From Xylocopa sonorina (Eukaryota; Arthropoda; Insecta; Hymenoptera; Apidae), in the NCBI RefSeq assembly GCF_050948175.1, contig NC_135197.1, forward strand, positions 8,016,501 through 8,080,500: a DNA stretch of 64,000 nucleotides. The letters run 5' to 3'. Position 1 is the first letter of the stretch. Each line of letters begins with the position of its first letter. The notes under the pieces were generated by a model, which was not told the origin of the DNA, searched no databases, and worked only from the letters and a program-made list of their open reading frames with translations. The translations under genes and the position numbers were made by a program. Positions 25,401 through 36,100 of this stretch are shown piece after piece.

Positions 25401-28400
25401 AAATACGATTCTCGTTTACGTCTCCGTTCCATCAACCGCGATCCTCTGCTCGCGAAATTAATTGCAATCGGTAGACGCCACTGACTCGAATCATAATAGT
25501 ATTTCTGTGTCACGTTCGTTCGACTGGATCGTTCGACTTCCAGTGAAATCCTCTCCGTTATCCAGCATCAGGTAGCAGAAGTTTCAAGGAACAACCAGCG
25601 CGTCTACCTATGCGAGGCAATGCCAGACAAATTCATCCCTCGATAGAAAGCGCGCACGGTTCGACCCTTACAAGTTCTCGCGTATGTTTACGACGTCCTC
25701 GCGAAACTGGTCGACTGTTAGACCGGGAGCTGGCTTTATCGTCGAAGATCATTCCTGTTTTATTGGATCGACGCGAGTTTTACGGCGACACGAGGGCGGA
25801 GGGGAATTGAAACCTATCGAAATGTCTGCTTCCTCGCGAGCGACCCTGTTGTTGCGAAGGGATGGGACGTGACCGTGGTTCCGCGACGTGTCCACGATCG
25901 ACGCATCACCGATTCCTCCGTTGTCCCTGGTTATCGGAATATGGAAATAGAATATTTCGAGGCACGCCCGTAACTGGCGGAATCCGCGCTACCCCTCGAC
26001 CATCCCCCCGGATATTTACTGGCCGCTGTTTACCCGCTATCCGGATTACGTAACGCCCATGCCTTGCCGCATGTTGATTTATTTAATTTAATTCCCAGCG
26101 ATACCCGCATTATGAGCTACGTGATCCTTTATACGGCGCGCACGGTAATCCAGGACGATATTGCGTGGCTGTTTCGATCGTTAAAGGCGTTCGCGTGACC
26201 CACGCCAACAACGATATCGATAGGCTATGAAGAAGACTGCGAGAGTACTCGATGGTCCCTTTTTTCTAAATTCTCGATACAATTTTTGCGAGGGGTTTGC
26301 GAGAGAAGTTTTTAATCGCGTCGCTTTCTGTCGATGGGATATGATATTTGTTTTTAAGAAAATATTTCACGTTTAATTTAGATATTTTAATGACGAGTAG
26401 AGGATTAAGTAGTTCGACTCATTTTAATCAACTTTCACTAATTGTCAAACTCATAGAAGCAGTGAGACGTTTCGATCAATTCGCAGCGAGTCATTAATAA
26501 TTCAATAGGACGCGAGGCAACAACGGAAGCGCGCTTAAAATTAATCAGCCCGATCTGGCAGCAGATCCGATCGCGCATTAGCTGAAATCTGTTCCGCTTC
26601 GAGGTCCGAAGCGCGACGACTCCGCGGGAGCTTCGAAAGCCATCAAAACTCGGGATAGAACCTGGGAACCTGGATGTTTACTGGGCTCGTGGAATAAGCA
26701 AATCCCGCCATTTCGCGCTGGATTCCATTTTCCAGTCGATGTCGCGGTCGAAGTTTAATGCGCGTCGACAGAGCTCTCTCATCCTCGAACTTCACCGCGT
26801 CGCACGAAGCATCTAGTCGAAACGAGAATATAAAAAAAAAAAATGAAAAGAAAACGTTAAACGCCGCAGGAGTCACTCGACGTTCGCGTAACTTTTTAAT
26901 TAAAGGTCGAAGTAATATTGTCAGCCGTTTTTTTCGTCGCGAGCGTGTTAATACTTACTCGCGTCGATCGCGAGCAGAGAAGCGAAACAGAGACCAACTG
27001 GTGGACCGCGATATCTCCGATTTAATTAGTCGAGAGCGCGCGTCAAAGGGCGGACTTTGACGTGCTGACGCTTTCAGCGCGACGCTGGTACGCGTAAATC
27101 CTGATAAAAGGACAAATGGTCCCGGACGGTTTCGAGCGGGGAACGGAAAACAACGGGGCGAACGAAGTTACGGCGATGCCCGCCGGGGAGGACAAGGGCG
27201 GCGGTGATCGCGTTCCGTCTCGGAGGGTTCGTTGTCTTCGCGGTGTCGATGTTAAAAATGCAGGAGGAAACTTCGTTTCGAGAGACGAAGAGTTTTCGTT
27301 GGATAAAAGGCTTCCGGTTGGGAAGCTTCCGGGGTAAATTTGATTCGTCTGTACCAGGAATTGAGGGTGGCCTTGTGTCGACGCGGGAAAATGTCTGCGA
27401 TCGATGATTTCCAATATTTAAGTTCCGTTTGCGAGTAACGCAAACATCTTTTTAGAAATTTATTACATATGATAACGCTTTTGTTGGAGATCGAGTATAT
27501 TTACTCGATTGCAAGATGGCAAGCTCTGTCATTTTTTTAGTCGAAGGCTTGCATGGATGAGACGAGCAATTAAACCAGCTCGCTTAAACTTTCCCAATTT
27601 CCGTCCAAACGAGCCAAATCTGGGAGCAAAAATGTTGTGCAGAAAATATTTTCCCCGTCTAAGCGAGGTTTCCTCGGCATATCCGTCATTTTGGGGGTGT
27701 CCCCTCGGCAAACAGAGTGGCGCGCGTTAAATGCTGCGAAACTTGCTCGAGAGCAAACTCGAGGGAAGATCCGAAGGAAAAACAGTGGGTCCGTCGACTC
27801 GATAAGCCGTCTGTTTGCATGGCAAAAATAGCGCTACCGAGCTTGCGGGGTGACCAACCGGAAGCAGCCTGGCGGAGGGACGTCAGTCGTTCGTCCGCAG
27901 TTTCCGGCGCGCTGCAAGTTACAGCAAGTTTCTTCCCTTTGGTTAAACTCGCCGATAGCAACTGGCCGTAACTCAGTTTGCCACCATTTAGGTTGAAGGC
28001 TGAAAATGTCTGGTTATTGCTAAATTGATCTACAGTGCAGTGTTCTCCACTCTAATTGAAACGATGCCATCCGCCAAGTCCTTTAATCGCGAAAATATGT
28101 ATTTACAAAACGACTGTAACGCAAAAATCGTCTGGTTACTTCGTTAAAACGGTAGAGAATAAACCAGATAAATTGTGATATGCGGTGAGAAGTCGAAAAT
28201 AACCTGTTAAACGTGAACGATTAAATGGAAAGTGAAAACGAGGGGAAATGAGAAAAATCGCGGGGTAAATTGCGCCCTCGTCGGGCAATAGACGCGTGCC
28301 GATCTTGCGATTAAAACTAGCGGAAGGGCGTCGTTGTTCCCCGGCGTAGATCCGATAAATAAGCGACTTTACACGGTAATGCAACTAGCACACAAGCTTG

Positions 28401-31160
28401 CGCGCGCCCCGAGGGAAAGGGTGGACCGATAGGGAACGGGAGGCGGGAAAAAGCGTCTCGCGATCGACGGCAGAGAATGGGAGCGGTTCGTAATTAAGTA
28501 CTGGAGGTTATATAATGAAGTTCGCCTTCCTCGAACGACGATCGATTTCATTAATTATGCGAAATACCAAGGGTTGCTCTGGTTACAGGTCGTACTGAAA
28601 GCACCCTCGCGAAAGTGCCGCTGATAAGACGAAGGACGGAAAGAGAGAAAGAGAGAGAGAGAGAGAGAAAACAAGAAAAAGCAAAGAAGGAAGGACAGAG
28701 TGTGGGGTGAAAAAAAAAGGGTGGAGGAGAAAGTGAGGGAGGATTGGAAGGAAATGGAAAAGCAACTCGGCTGTGATTCGGTGGAAATGAAAAGAACTGG
28801 CAACGCCTAATTAACTTATTCGATCGGGCCGCGTTAATTAATGCATACCGGGCGTACAAGCGATGCAATTCAATCGCGCGAAATCAACTGGCCCGCTCGA
28901 ATTGTACGGCTGCTTATGTCGAGGACCGACGACAGAATCGCGATTTCAATGCCGGAAAAACATTATAGCGGGCAATTATGACAATACAATTATCGCAATA
29001 ACGATTACCGGTGCATTGAAATGAATTTTTGTTCTGAAATTTGAAATCCACCCTCAGTTTATCGAACAATGCTGATACCAACGATATATTATAAAAAATA
29101 ATAAACTAGAATTTTCCATACTATTTTTCAAAGTTTTTCAAAATTTCTAATTAGTATTAACAACGAAGAAAAGAAAATTCTTGCGATATAACACGATCGT
29201 CTCGCACCCCTTTCAGTCAAGACGCTCGATGCAGAGGAGGAGGCGAACTGGTAAAGCCCCTGGCGCGTTGTTTGCGATATTAGGTGGTGTTGATTTACAA
29301 CGCGAAAGAGTGAGGCCGTTAAATCGAGGTTATTAAGTGCCGCAATATCCAAGGCGAAATATTAATTATATTGACAATCCATCGCGGCGGGGGATGGAAG
29401 AATAACGACGCGACGCCTGAGCGAGCTAATTGTATCACGACATAGCAAGCAGCCGTGATTCATGACGGATTCGAAGCCTATTTTAGCTGAGATTTCCTCC
29501 CGAGAAAATGCCTGTAACGTGAAACTTTAATTATCAACGGTCTCCGGTTCCCAGCGTTATATATATGCTTGTCCCTCTGGCTTAGTTAGGAAAATTGAAG
29601 ATTCTCGTTAGCGATCCGTAAAACGTGACGAAGAGATTGACTGTGATTCTTTCCACTGACCGAGGGGGTGGAAAACTGACGCTGAACAAAATCACTTAAC
29701 AAAGTGAATATTTGTAGTAGAGAAACTGAATAGTTTCCACGATCGTCTTCTTCGTTTCGTGTCATTCTTTTGGTGCCTTTAAGTTTAAGAAATATATATG
29801 TATACTTTTTTCAATTTTCATGGAAATGTAAAAAATGAAAATCGAAAAAACAAGATCGCGTAAACGTTGAACGGTTGGATCGCAATTCTGTAAAAGGATA
29901 CTCCTATAAGCTTTCAGCGCCCCATATGAATTTTTGTTTCTCCCATTTTTCACGATACGATCGGCGAACGCTTAGACCGTGTCACCGTCACGAAGCAGTA
30001 CTATCGCGTAAGAGGATTAGTCCTTGGGCGAGTTGTTCGTGTAGCGTATTTGCTTGCCGGGAATAAATGGCAGTAGTATATCGCTGATCGAATAACGAAA
30101 ACTCGAACGCAGCCGAGAATCATGAGTCCCCGACGAACTCGAGGCAAACTGCCGCTCCTCTGTATCTGGATTATGTTGTCAAAAGGCTTTCCTCCATCCA
30201 CGTGAATGGTCCCAGACTGGCAATTGAAAGTTGAAAAATTGCTAGGCTAATGTCAGTCGCTATCAAAACCGAATCGAGATCAATATCGAGGCGAATTAAT
30301 ATTCTCAATAACAATCACATACCCTCTGCAAACTATTATCTCTTTAATCTTCTCTCGAGCTACAACATTATCGAGATCGAATAAAATCTGTTGCAACTAC
30401 TTAAACCCTTCTTTAAGTATCGAAACGTCTCATACTACTTGACCAGTTAAGTGCGTTCGACGTGTATACACGTCGCTGCTCGTTTTTAATATCGCACCCT
30501 GTGGTGGTCTTTTGAAACGAAATTCCACAGTTAACTGGTTAACTCGTTAAATCATATCTTAAACACATTATGAAACCCATAGAGCGATAAAAACTCCCTC
30601 GAAATTACAACAGCGACTCTTCACTATTTCAGAATCCAGTGGCAACAGCGTTCGAGATCTTCTGGATGATCTTCGAGCCGATCCTCTTCTCCCTGACAGG
30701 TGCGCAGATAAAAATCGACGAGCTGGAAGGTAAAACGGTCTACCTAGGCGTAAGCTGTCTCCTGGTGGGCATCGTGATCCGTATACTGGCGACGATCCTG
30801 GTAGGCGTCGGCTCGAAACTGAACCTGAAGGAGAAAGTGTTCATCGCCCTGTCCTGGATGGCGAAGGCGACGGTTCAAGCGGCGCTCGCGCCGACCACCC
30901 TCGACAAGGTGGACCCAAACGATCCTGTGCAGGTGTACTACGCTGAGACAGTGGTGACCATGTGCGTGCTCTCGATTCTGCTCACCGCCCCAACTGGCGC
31001 CATCATTATCACCCTGACAGGACCAAAACTACTGACGAAGACCACGGCTCCTGTGACGCCGCCTGAGGGCTGGAAGGCGCGCAGACCCTCGATCAGAGAC
31101 ATCTCCATCATCAACGAGGACCCAGACCTCGAGGAGACCGCAAACGAGAGGAAGCCTTGA
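1203..31160 (+). CDS. Na+/H+ antiporter, SLC9B/NHA (CPA2) family, 3' half (3 exons)
   Basis: This is the C-terminal half of an NHA-type cation-proton antiporter, a membrane protein that exchanges Na+ or Li+ for H+. The join is 1203-1403, 22906-23070 and 30633-31160. It gives 67+55+175 = 297 residues ending in TGA, and all junctions are phase 0 with AG acceptors and GT donors. Visible family marks are GIPTLIIAVSGIDD in the first exon, which carries the paired aspartates of CPA2 exchangers, then a Gly-rich helix pair (LGGAGPLAVVAAAF), then FEPILFSLTGAQI, LKEKVFIALSWM and the KATVQAA block. These follow the order in animal SLC9B1/SLC9B2 as I know it. About eight hydrophobic segments are present. 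Family members are usually about 500-650 residues, so the N-terminal half is encoded left of the window. Family assignment is strong. The paralogue (insect Nha1 or Nha2 type) and the cellular membrane cannot be decided here. Confidence 0.93.
4086..4312. mobile_element. piggyBac-like MITE, 227 bp
   Basis: The element begins TTAACACTTTGACG (4086-4099) and ends with the exact inverted complement CGTCAAAGTGTTAA (4299-4312). This gives a 14-bp perfect terminal inverted repeat with TTAA at both extremities, as expected for a piggyBac-type target duplication. Near the left end, 4104-4121 is an 18-nt palindrome with one mismatched pair (TGACG..CTATAG..CGTCA). A related TGACGGTTACAGCCGT lies near 4145. 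It has no coding capacity, so it would need a transposase from elsewhere. Direct repeats of ATCAATAAAAAAAG lie near 4174 and 4208. Family assignment rests on TTAA plus the inverted repeats only. Confidence 0.7.
4770..5225. repeat. Tandem repeat, three copies of about 153 bp
   Basis: Units start at about 4771, 4924 and 5078 with AGATCNTCGTTAAAAG. They continue through AAATATCCTGACGCAAT and CCAATTTA to a terminal GTAAAAGGA motif near 4905, 5057 and 5210. The spacing is 153 and 154 bp. Copies differ at scattered positions. It lies in the large NHA intron and I see no gene in it. Confidence 0.9.
8668..9033. repeat. Tandem duplication, 181-bp unit
   Basis: Two adjacent copies begin CGAGATGTTTC at 8668 and 8849. 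Both carry CCTGAAGCTTTGACAATTCTG, AGATCGAATCAGAAAGTTC and CCAATATATAGAAA. The second copy has a small insertion near 8988. It runs directly into the dispersed-repeat segment GTCTAAGACAGGGCCTG, which recurs 4.8 kb away. Confidence 0.88.
9034..9175. repeat. Dispersed repeat copy (GTCTAAGACAGGGCC family), truncated
   Basis: The segment holds GTCTAAGACAGGGCCTGATGAGTCCACTAGCAGG, written here as its ordered parts GTCTAAGACAGGGCC, TGATGAGTCCACTAGCAGG. A CT-rich tract ending in CAG and a GCTTCAGA motif follow. The same order of parts occurs twice at 13852-14192. Compared with those copies, it lacks the sequence between GGGCCTG and ATGAG. Confidence 0.75.
10430..10920. repeat. Tandem repeat, 184-bp unit, about 2.7 copies
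   Basis: The marker ATGCAAGAT occurs at 10452, 10636 and 10820, exactly 184 bp apart. Each unit also has CGTCGCGTTTG, CCAACGCGCGAGATGCAT and the AAATTAAGCTTCAGTCAC block. The unit is rich in CpG. Since 184 is not a multiple of three, the overlapping open frames shift between copies and are not evidence of a protein. Confidence 0.92.
13852..14192. repeat. Tandem pair of the GTCTAAG-GCAGGGCC dispersed repeat
   Basis: Two copies about 170 bp apart share AGTGTCTAAGGCAGGGCCTG-type starts, ATGAGTCCACTA, ACGAAAT, a long CT tract, CAGCAAAACTGAAGAAACGCG and TCAGATCGATGATAGTTGG. In each, GGGCCTGCTA is followed some 30 nt later by its near inverted complement TARCAGGC. The first copy alone carries an intact CTGATGAG..GGACGAAA set (13898-13929). 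It is homologous to the copy near 9034. Confidence 0.85.
14489..14504. repeat. (CG)8 dinucleotide run
   Basis: An uninterrupted CG alternation of about 16 nt follows CCCCTCCA and precedes TAAATT. Such a run can adopt Z-DNA. It is also a reminder that CpG is not depleted in this genome. Confidence 0.85.
15232..15768. repeat. Tandem repeat, four copies of about 142 bp
   Basis: The marker GATGATAATATGCGTTAATTG, or a one-base variant, begins at about 15237, 15379, 15521 and 15661. Each unit contains TTTACGTGAAC, GATAGTTAT, CAACTCAC and CTTGAC followed by a C-rich stretch and GGAT. Copies differ by point changes. The array follows a poly-T/AT stretch and ends at about GGATACACTT. Confidence 0.92.
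19062..19286. repeat. Imperfect tandem duplication, 121-bp unit
   Basis: GACGC-AAATCGT starts at 19065 and again at 19186. Both copies contain CTCGTGTT, CTTTTTGGTT or CTTTTGGTT, AAATCGACACG/GAATCGAAACG, AGAGTCGCGCGA and GCCACTG..AAGG.ATCCAC. Divergence is clearly higher than in the other arrays, so this looks like an older duplication. Confidence 0.8.
20171..20192. repeat. Poly(A) tract, 22 nt
   Basis: An uninterrupted run of A within the NHA intron. No element boundaries, target duplication or retroposon-like sequence could be seen upstream of it, so it is listed as a simple homopolymer. Confidence 0.9.
22549..22578. repeat. 30-nt near-perfect palindrome
   Basis: GTCTCGTGTGCACG (22549-22562) is followed by GA and then by its exact inverted complement CGTGCACACGAGAC (22565-22578). 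It gives 14 bp of pairing with a two-base centre. It lies 330 bp before the NHA exon at 22906. Function is unknown. It could be a binding site for a dimeric protein or a cruciform. Confidence 0.9.
22906..23070 (+). CDS. NHA antiporter internal exon
   Basis: The acceptor TTTCAG ends at 22905 and the donor GTAAGT begins at 23071. The 55 codons run PFIVPMRVLMLLGGG to KQGWEVED, with two hydrophobic segments and the LGGAGPL turn. This aligns with the GSGGLCTLV region of vertebrate NHA2 as I remember it. Phase 0 on both sides joins cleanly to both neighbouring exons, so no further coding exon is needed in the 21.5 kb intron. Confidence 0.92.
28638..28672. repeat. GA microsatellite
   Basis: A purine stretch of GAAAGAGAGAAAGAGAGAG type. 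It sits at the start of a longer purine-rich region extending to about 28760. Confidence 0.8.
30439..30542. mobile_element. Degraded TTAA-type inverted-repeat element, 104 bp
   Basis: The left end TTGACCAGTTAAGTGCG (30439-30455) and the inverted complement of the right end, TTAACCAGTTAACTGTG (30526-30542), agree at 14 of 17 positions. Inside, 30458-30475 is a perfect 18-bp palindrome (CGACGTGTATACACGTCG). It starts 19 nt from the left end, against 18 nt for the similar palindrome in the element at 4086. This suggests the same class of short TTAA transposon. The left terminal TTAA is mutated to TTGA, so the call is tentative. Confidence 0.4.
30633..31160 (+). CDS. NHA antiporter terminal coding exon
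   Basis: The acceptor TTTCAG ends at 30632. The exon reads NPVATAFEIFWMIFEPILFS and stops with TGA at 31158-31160. The 175 codons hold four hydrophobic helices: FEIFWMIFEPILFSLTGA, VYLGVSCLLVGIVIRILATIL, VFIALSWMAKATVQAAL, and VVTMCVLSILLTAPTGAIIITL. The KATVQAA motif contains the conserved helix lysine of this family. The last 30 or so residues are a charged tail (RRPSIRDISIINEDPDLEE) likely to be cytosolic. The exon is GC-richer than the surrounding intron. Confidence 0.95.
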   Translation, partial: NPVATAFEIFWMIFEPILFSLTGAQIKIDELEGKTVYLGVSCLLVGIVIRILATILVGVGSKLNLKEKVFIALSWMAKATVQAALAPTTLDKVDPNDPVQVYYAETVVTMCVLSILLTAPTGAIIITLTGPKLLTKTTAPVTPPEGWKARRPSIRDISIINEDPDLEETANERKP

Positions 31161-33144
31161 GGCGTTCCGCTGTTGGACGTGATCGTTTTCCCCTATTTCT
31201 CTCCTTCGTAGAATCTTCGCGCGCTGCCCACGCCAACCGGGGTTCAGGAATTTCCATACCGTCTGTATTTCCGGGACGAACCTCAGAACGAGTACGGCTG
31301 ACCTCGCGAAATTATCGATACGAATAATTCCGTGTTTAATTGGATTTTTGCCGTTCCTCGGTTCGATGGTTCGAAGTACCATTTTTTGCCATCGAACGGG
31401 ACGAGGTTTCGTGATTGTAGGAGAAGGGTGTTTTCTTGGATTCAACGGAGGGCACATTAGATAGGCTAATTCTGGTCAATCGAGAATTGTATCGAGAACT
31501 TTGTTTTAGACAGACGAGGTTTGTCGCAGTGTAGTCGAAGCTTTTTAAATTTGTATCTTTTGACGTTGTAGAGTTTTTAACACTGATGAGGGAAAATCTT
31601 GTTCTACGCGTTGCTCGTTAAACAAATCACCCAAGTTAAACGATTTTAACTTTAGCTTTGATTTCAAATCGTCGACGTTAAAATATCCGTTTCTTTTTAT
31701 CTTTTGGACGGTTCGATGATCTCTGCGATAGACTCTGTATTTAAACTTGCGAATCACATCTTCGAAATTGCTCAGTTTTTCGCGAAAGCTCGTATCTTGG
31801 AGCTTACTCGTCTCGCATTGGTTGTCTCTTGTCTCAAGGTGCAGATTTCATTCTATTATTCGAATGTGTGTTAAGTTTCAGCCCCGCGCGAGGAAACGGG
31901 GGTGGTGATTGGTGTCGTTCGACGAAACGAGCGTCGACGTGTACGTGTGAATCGAAATGACGTGATCTCGCAGCGAAACGGTTCGAAGAAGGTTAAGGGG
32001 AGTGCTTTCTCGTGGAGGCTCTCGTAGCTGATATTCCTACTTGCGCTGTGGTGTGAAAGTTATGTTTACGAAGCACGAGGATCTGGTATGTTGTCTTGAA
32101 TACTTTTTCGGTGTGCTCTGCGAAGCGTGTCGGATGTTTGAAATCCTAAGTAAATATTGGATAACACCTTCTCACATTTATTTGATTGAGGAGTTATTGG
32201 TAGCTCTGAACTCTAAAGATTTCCAGAATCGATTCTTGCGAACAAAATTCCAATCATTCCTAATTCGTTGTTCGAATAGTGAAGTTAAACCACAGAGAAG
32301 GATATAAAATGAAATCACCATTTCTCTGCAACTAAATAATTTTTCGTAACACAAGCAATGTTAATCATTGATTTGGATTAGGTTCGTCGATATTCAAGGA
32401 CATATTGGTACTAATTAGAAATCAGTTTTATGGTCGTTAGCTAATTTTTTAATCGATCAACCGTTCACGCAAGATTATTTATTGGCCCAGAAAAACGTAC
32501 GATATGTAAATTGACAAAGTTCGGCTAGAATATATTGCATCGGTGTGTCTTCTGTCTCGCAGCGCTGGCTCACGTCTTAATAACGTTCCGAGGGGGTGAT
32601 TTATGCGTGCAAGCCTCGAGCAGTAATTGAACAATTCATCCGTGCGCTCCGTTTCCGGGATAAGAACATCTTGCCTCGCTTACTGATTTCGAAACGGTAC
32701 GCGTTTATTTAATATCACAACTGGTCAGCGTGGTTGAAGCGAATGAAAATGTTTACCCTTGTTTCGAAATTCGAAGCTCAGATCTGCTGAAATTAAACGG
32801 ATGTTTCTTTGCGAAACGAAGCGTTGAACACACTTTTCATCGATGAGTCAAAACAATTTAATTAAATGCTACCATTCGATAGGACTAAAAAATATTGGAC
32901 ACTTGATACTATTAAAATTGCCTATCGAACTAGCCCCTTATCGTTGTAGTATTATCTTAGAAAACGGTATAATTTAATTCCCTGTACGGTGCAACACCAT
33001 CTCGTAACTGTAATATAGATTTTATTATTATTTTAAGCCTGTTAAATGTCCAGTGACTTATAAGTGAAAGTGTAACGAGTGAATATCGTAACGCATTGTA
33101 TACTATACTTGTAGAAAGAGAAGGGGAAAATAGGAAAAAAATGA

Positions 33145-33150
33145 AATAAA
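33145..33150 (+). terminator. Candidate NHA polyadenylation signal
   Basis: AATAAA lies about 2 kb after the NHA stop codon, in an A-rich context, and is followed by GACTGTCATGATTT. It is the first exact hexamer I noticed downstream on this strand. A 2 kb 3' UTR would be long, and variant hexamers nearer the stop cannot be excluded. Confidence 0.3.
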
Positions 33151-36100
33151 GACTGTCATGATTTAATAGGTTTGATCGTCGATACGATTCGTCGATGTTA
33201 ATCGAAAGTTTTTAAAGTTCCGACATTGTTAATAGTTCTGCGAGCAAAGAGGAACTTTAACACGGTGCACCTCTTTCGACAATCATTTAGAGGATTTTTC
33301 TTAGGAGAACTTGTAAACTATGTGGATGTCGTTTAATTTGACAATTAAGTAACGTTGCTGATAATATTTATAGTCGAGTCGCAGCGATGGATTCGTTCGA
33401 AACAGGAACAGAACGCAGATTATTTCCAATCGGACATCAGTTCCACGGATATCGGTTCTCCGAAATGGCGGCCGTTTACTCGAGTCACGTAACTCGCAAC
33501 AGCGGACGCTGTAGTATGATCCTGGCAGTCAGACAGTCAACGTCGTACACGTTGCACTGTCTACGGGTTTACGTACCTCTTTTACACTAACAATTACATC
33601 CTAAATTAAATCTATTTTCGGATTATTTATGTAAATACTTCTGATATCGTAAGATTATACATTCACGTTTCAATAGGTATAGTTCTAGAATTTAATTAGA
33701 GTCAAGGATATGGGGATAACAGAGTCGTTAAGCGTTCTACATTTTACGTGATTCATGTTCTTAACAAATTTTAAGTCACATAATACACATTTTGTCCTGC
33801 TCGACTCAACAAAGAACGTAAGTATTGAATAATTGATTCATATATATCTGCCGATAAATGAGTAGGGAACGGATAAAGATATGTTTATACGTACATGTGT
33901 TACACGAAAATATACGGTATAATACCACGTTCCAAGATATTGTTTTAACGATGCTCGTTGTAATTAACAAACGCGTTGAACGAGTCGATGTGTATGCGTG
34001 TGGGTGGGAATATTTGTACGTTATTCTTTGCCTGTACGATTAATCTTGAATAAGAGGATGCGAGAGGAATGTATTTTAGTAGGATTAACAAATTGATTAA
34101 TCGATTGACAGAGATTCGAAGTAAACTGTGTAAGCGCGTAAATTAATCGATTAATTAATTAGCTCGAAAGCATTTTGGGATTAATTCACAAGAGGGGAGA
34201 TGATGACTGCGTGTTAAAGTAGAATTTTATCGTTGAATATTAAATTCCCAATTCTCTCCGCTACCATGTTAAACATTAAAGATAATATAACTCTAGTTAT
34301 GAATTTCCACGTCTCTCCACTTTCTTATGGTCATCCCTTATACTCGAAGAACTATTTTGAAATATACTTTAAACATTTCTTCTTAATTTTTCTCCACTCG
34401 AAACGAATAACGAAATGAAGCGTACATTATTATCAAGTGACATGGAGGCCCGGATTTTTTTCTCGATTTCAATTTCGCTGCATGTACATCCGATACGAGA
34501 GATGCAAAAAAAAAAAGAATTGCAACACCAGCTGTGCATCGACGCGACGATGAAAGAGGGAACCGCAAAGAGGCAGGAAAATTAGTGAGGAAAAATCGAC
34601 TTTTCGAAGCTGCGAATCTTCGAGCCGGAAACTGGCACGGAAGTCGTTGGTTACACAGAAGAATGAAGGTAATAAAATACCAAGAGTAATCGAGCCCGCT
34701 CCGTATCAGATAGAACCGCAACATTGTTCAATTTTTCAAATGGAGAAAGAGGGTATCATCCACGTGAAAATTTCAAGATATCCTAAAAATATCGGAGCAC
34801 CCTTAAATTTTCACTGTGCGCGGACAAAAAATCGGCAATTTTGTTTAACGTCAACTCGCCCTCTCGTCTCGTCGATTCCATCAAGTTTTTCGCGCAACAA
34901 TCATCCCTTCGCGCACCCTTTCTCGTCGCGCGACACTCGAACGATTGGGTTCTTGGAGAACGATTAATTAACTACGATTTATTGCGTAGCAGGGCAGGGG
35001 TAATCCTCGATATCTGAGTGGCCATTCGCCAAGAATCTATCAACGGCAAACTAAACTATACGAAGGGCAATACTCGTTGCAATTGCGCCACCCCCGCAAC
35101 TGTCAATATTTGCCTAAAGAAAGATCCATTAATAATGCATCGAACTAGCCAGGGTAATGTTTATTAATTTCCGAAGGCATCCTCATCCCCGATACCTCCA
35201 CTGTCAATATTCATTCCAATCTCTCGACAATTAAGGGGCAACGACAATTAAACTCTCCACCGTGTGTGCCCAGTTTTCATTCATAACTCGAAACAACGTT
35301 CAACAAGCGAACACTTTGACAGGTGTTGTACGAGATAGAGGAACTATCGGTTTGTTAACGTGTACCATGTACCATAACTGTCCAAACTTACTTCTTTTAG
35401 TAGTCGAGTACAAAATAAATTCATTATCTTCGTTTCTAGATTGAAAATATTGGTACTCTACCAGTGAAGTGTATTAACAGACCATTTGATCGAAGAAACC
35501 GAGGTAATCATCGTAAGGTATCGCGTATCTTCAGCAATAAATAAACGGAAAAGTTCCTCTGGTTACGCTCGATATTGATGCGCTCTTCTTGGATCTTTAA
35601 AATTCACTGCTCGAGCGTAAGCTGTAAAACTCCCCTGTCCTTACACGTGTTTTTATAACTAAGGGGTTACCTGGAACGTGGAAACTTGTTTTAAGGGCCC
35701 CTCTGCAGCGGAAAAGTTTTGGAAACGACCGTCTAAAATACGAATCTATTGCGGAGAGCTACTCGTTCGTGGATCCACCGCGATTTATGTTACTTTCGAG
35801 GGTTAAACAATAAAGAGGAACGCGAGGTTGTCGCGGTGAAATGGACGAATTAATTCTCAGCTGAGGAAGGAGACGATTTGAAAGCAACAGTTACATTGGA
35901 GAACCGAATGATAGAATGATGAAGAGGCTAAAGGGCGCGAAATATTGGGGCGATTAAGGGAAAGAGGGAAAGAACGAGGGGGTTAAAGATGGGCGAATAT
36001 TGGGCGACGACGTCGACCGATTGGATCGCTCGATACGTTGTCACGATGGTATTTGCGTGGGAATTCGTGAATCTGTGGCGAGGTTTTGGTGGAATCGCGC

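Larger units (their letters stand above)
23071..30632 (+). other. 7.6 kb NHA intron
   Basis: Intron between two phase-0 exons. It contains a GA-rich microsatellite near 28640-28680, long CpG-rich segments with chance open frames (for example near 27040-27420) and a degraded TTAA-type inverted-repeat element at 30439-30542 close to the acceptor. I see no additional exon. Confidence 0.8.

Noticed and set aside
31029..31457. 142-codon open frame antisense to the NHA terminal exon
   Set aside because: Its second half is the mirror of real coding sequence, which keeps it open. There is no independent evidence of a gene.
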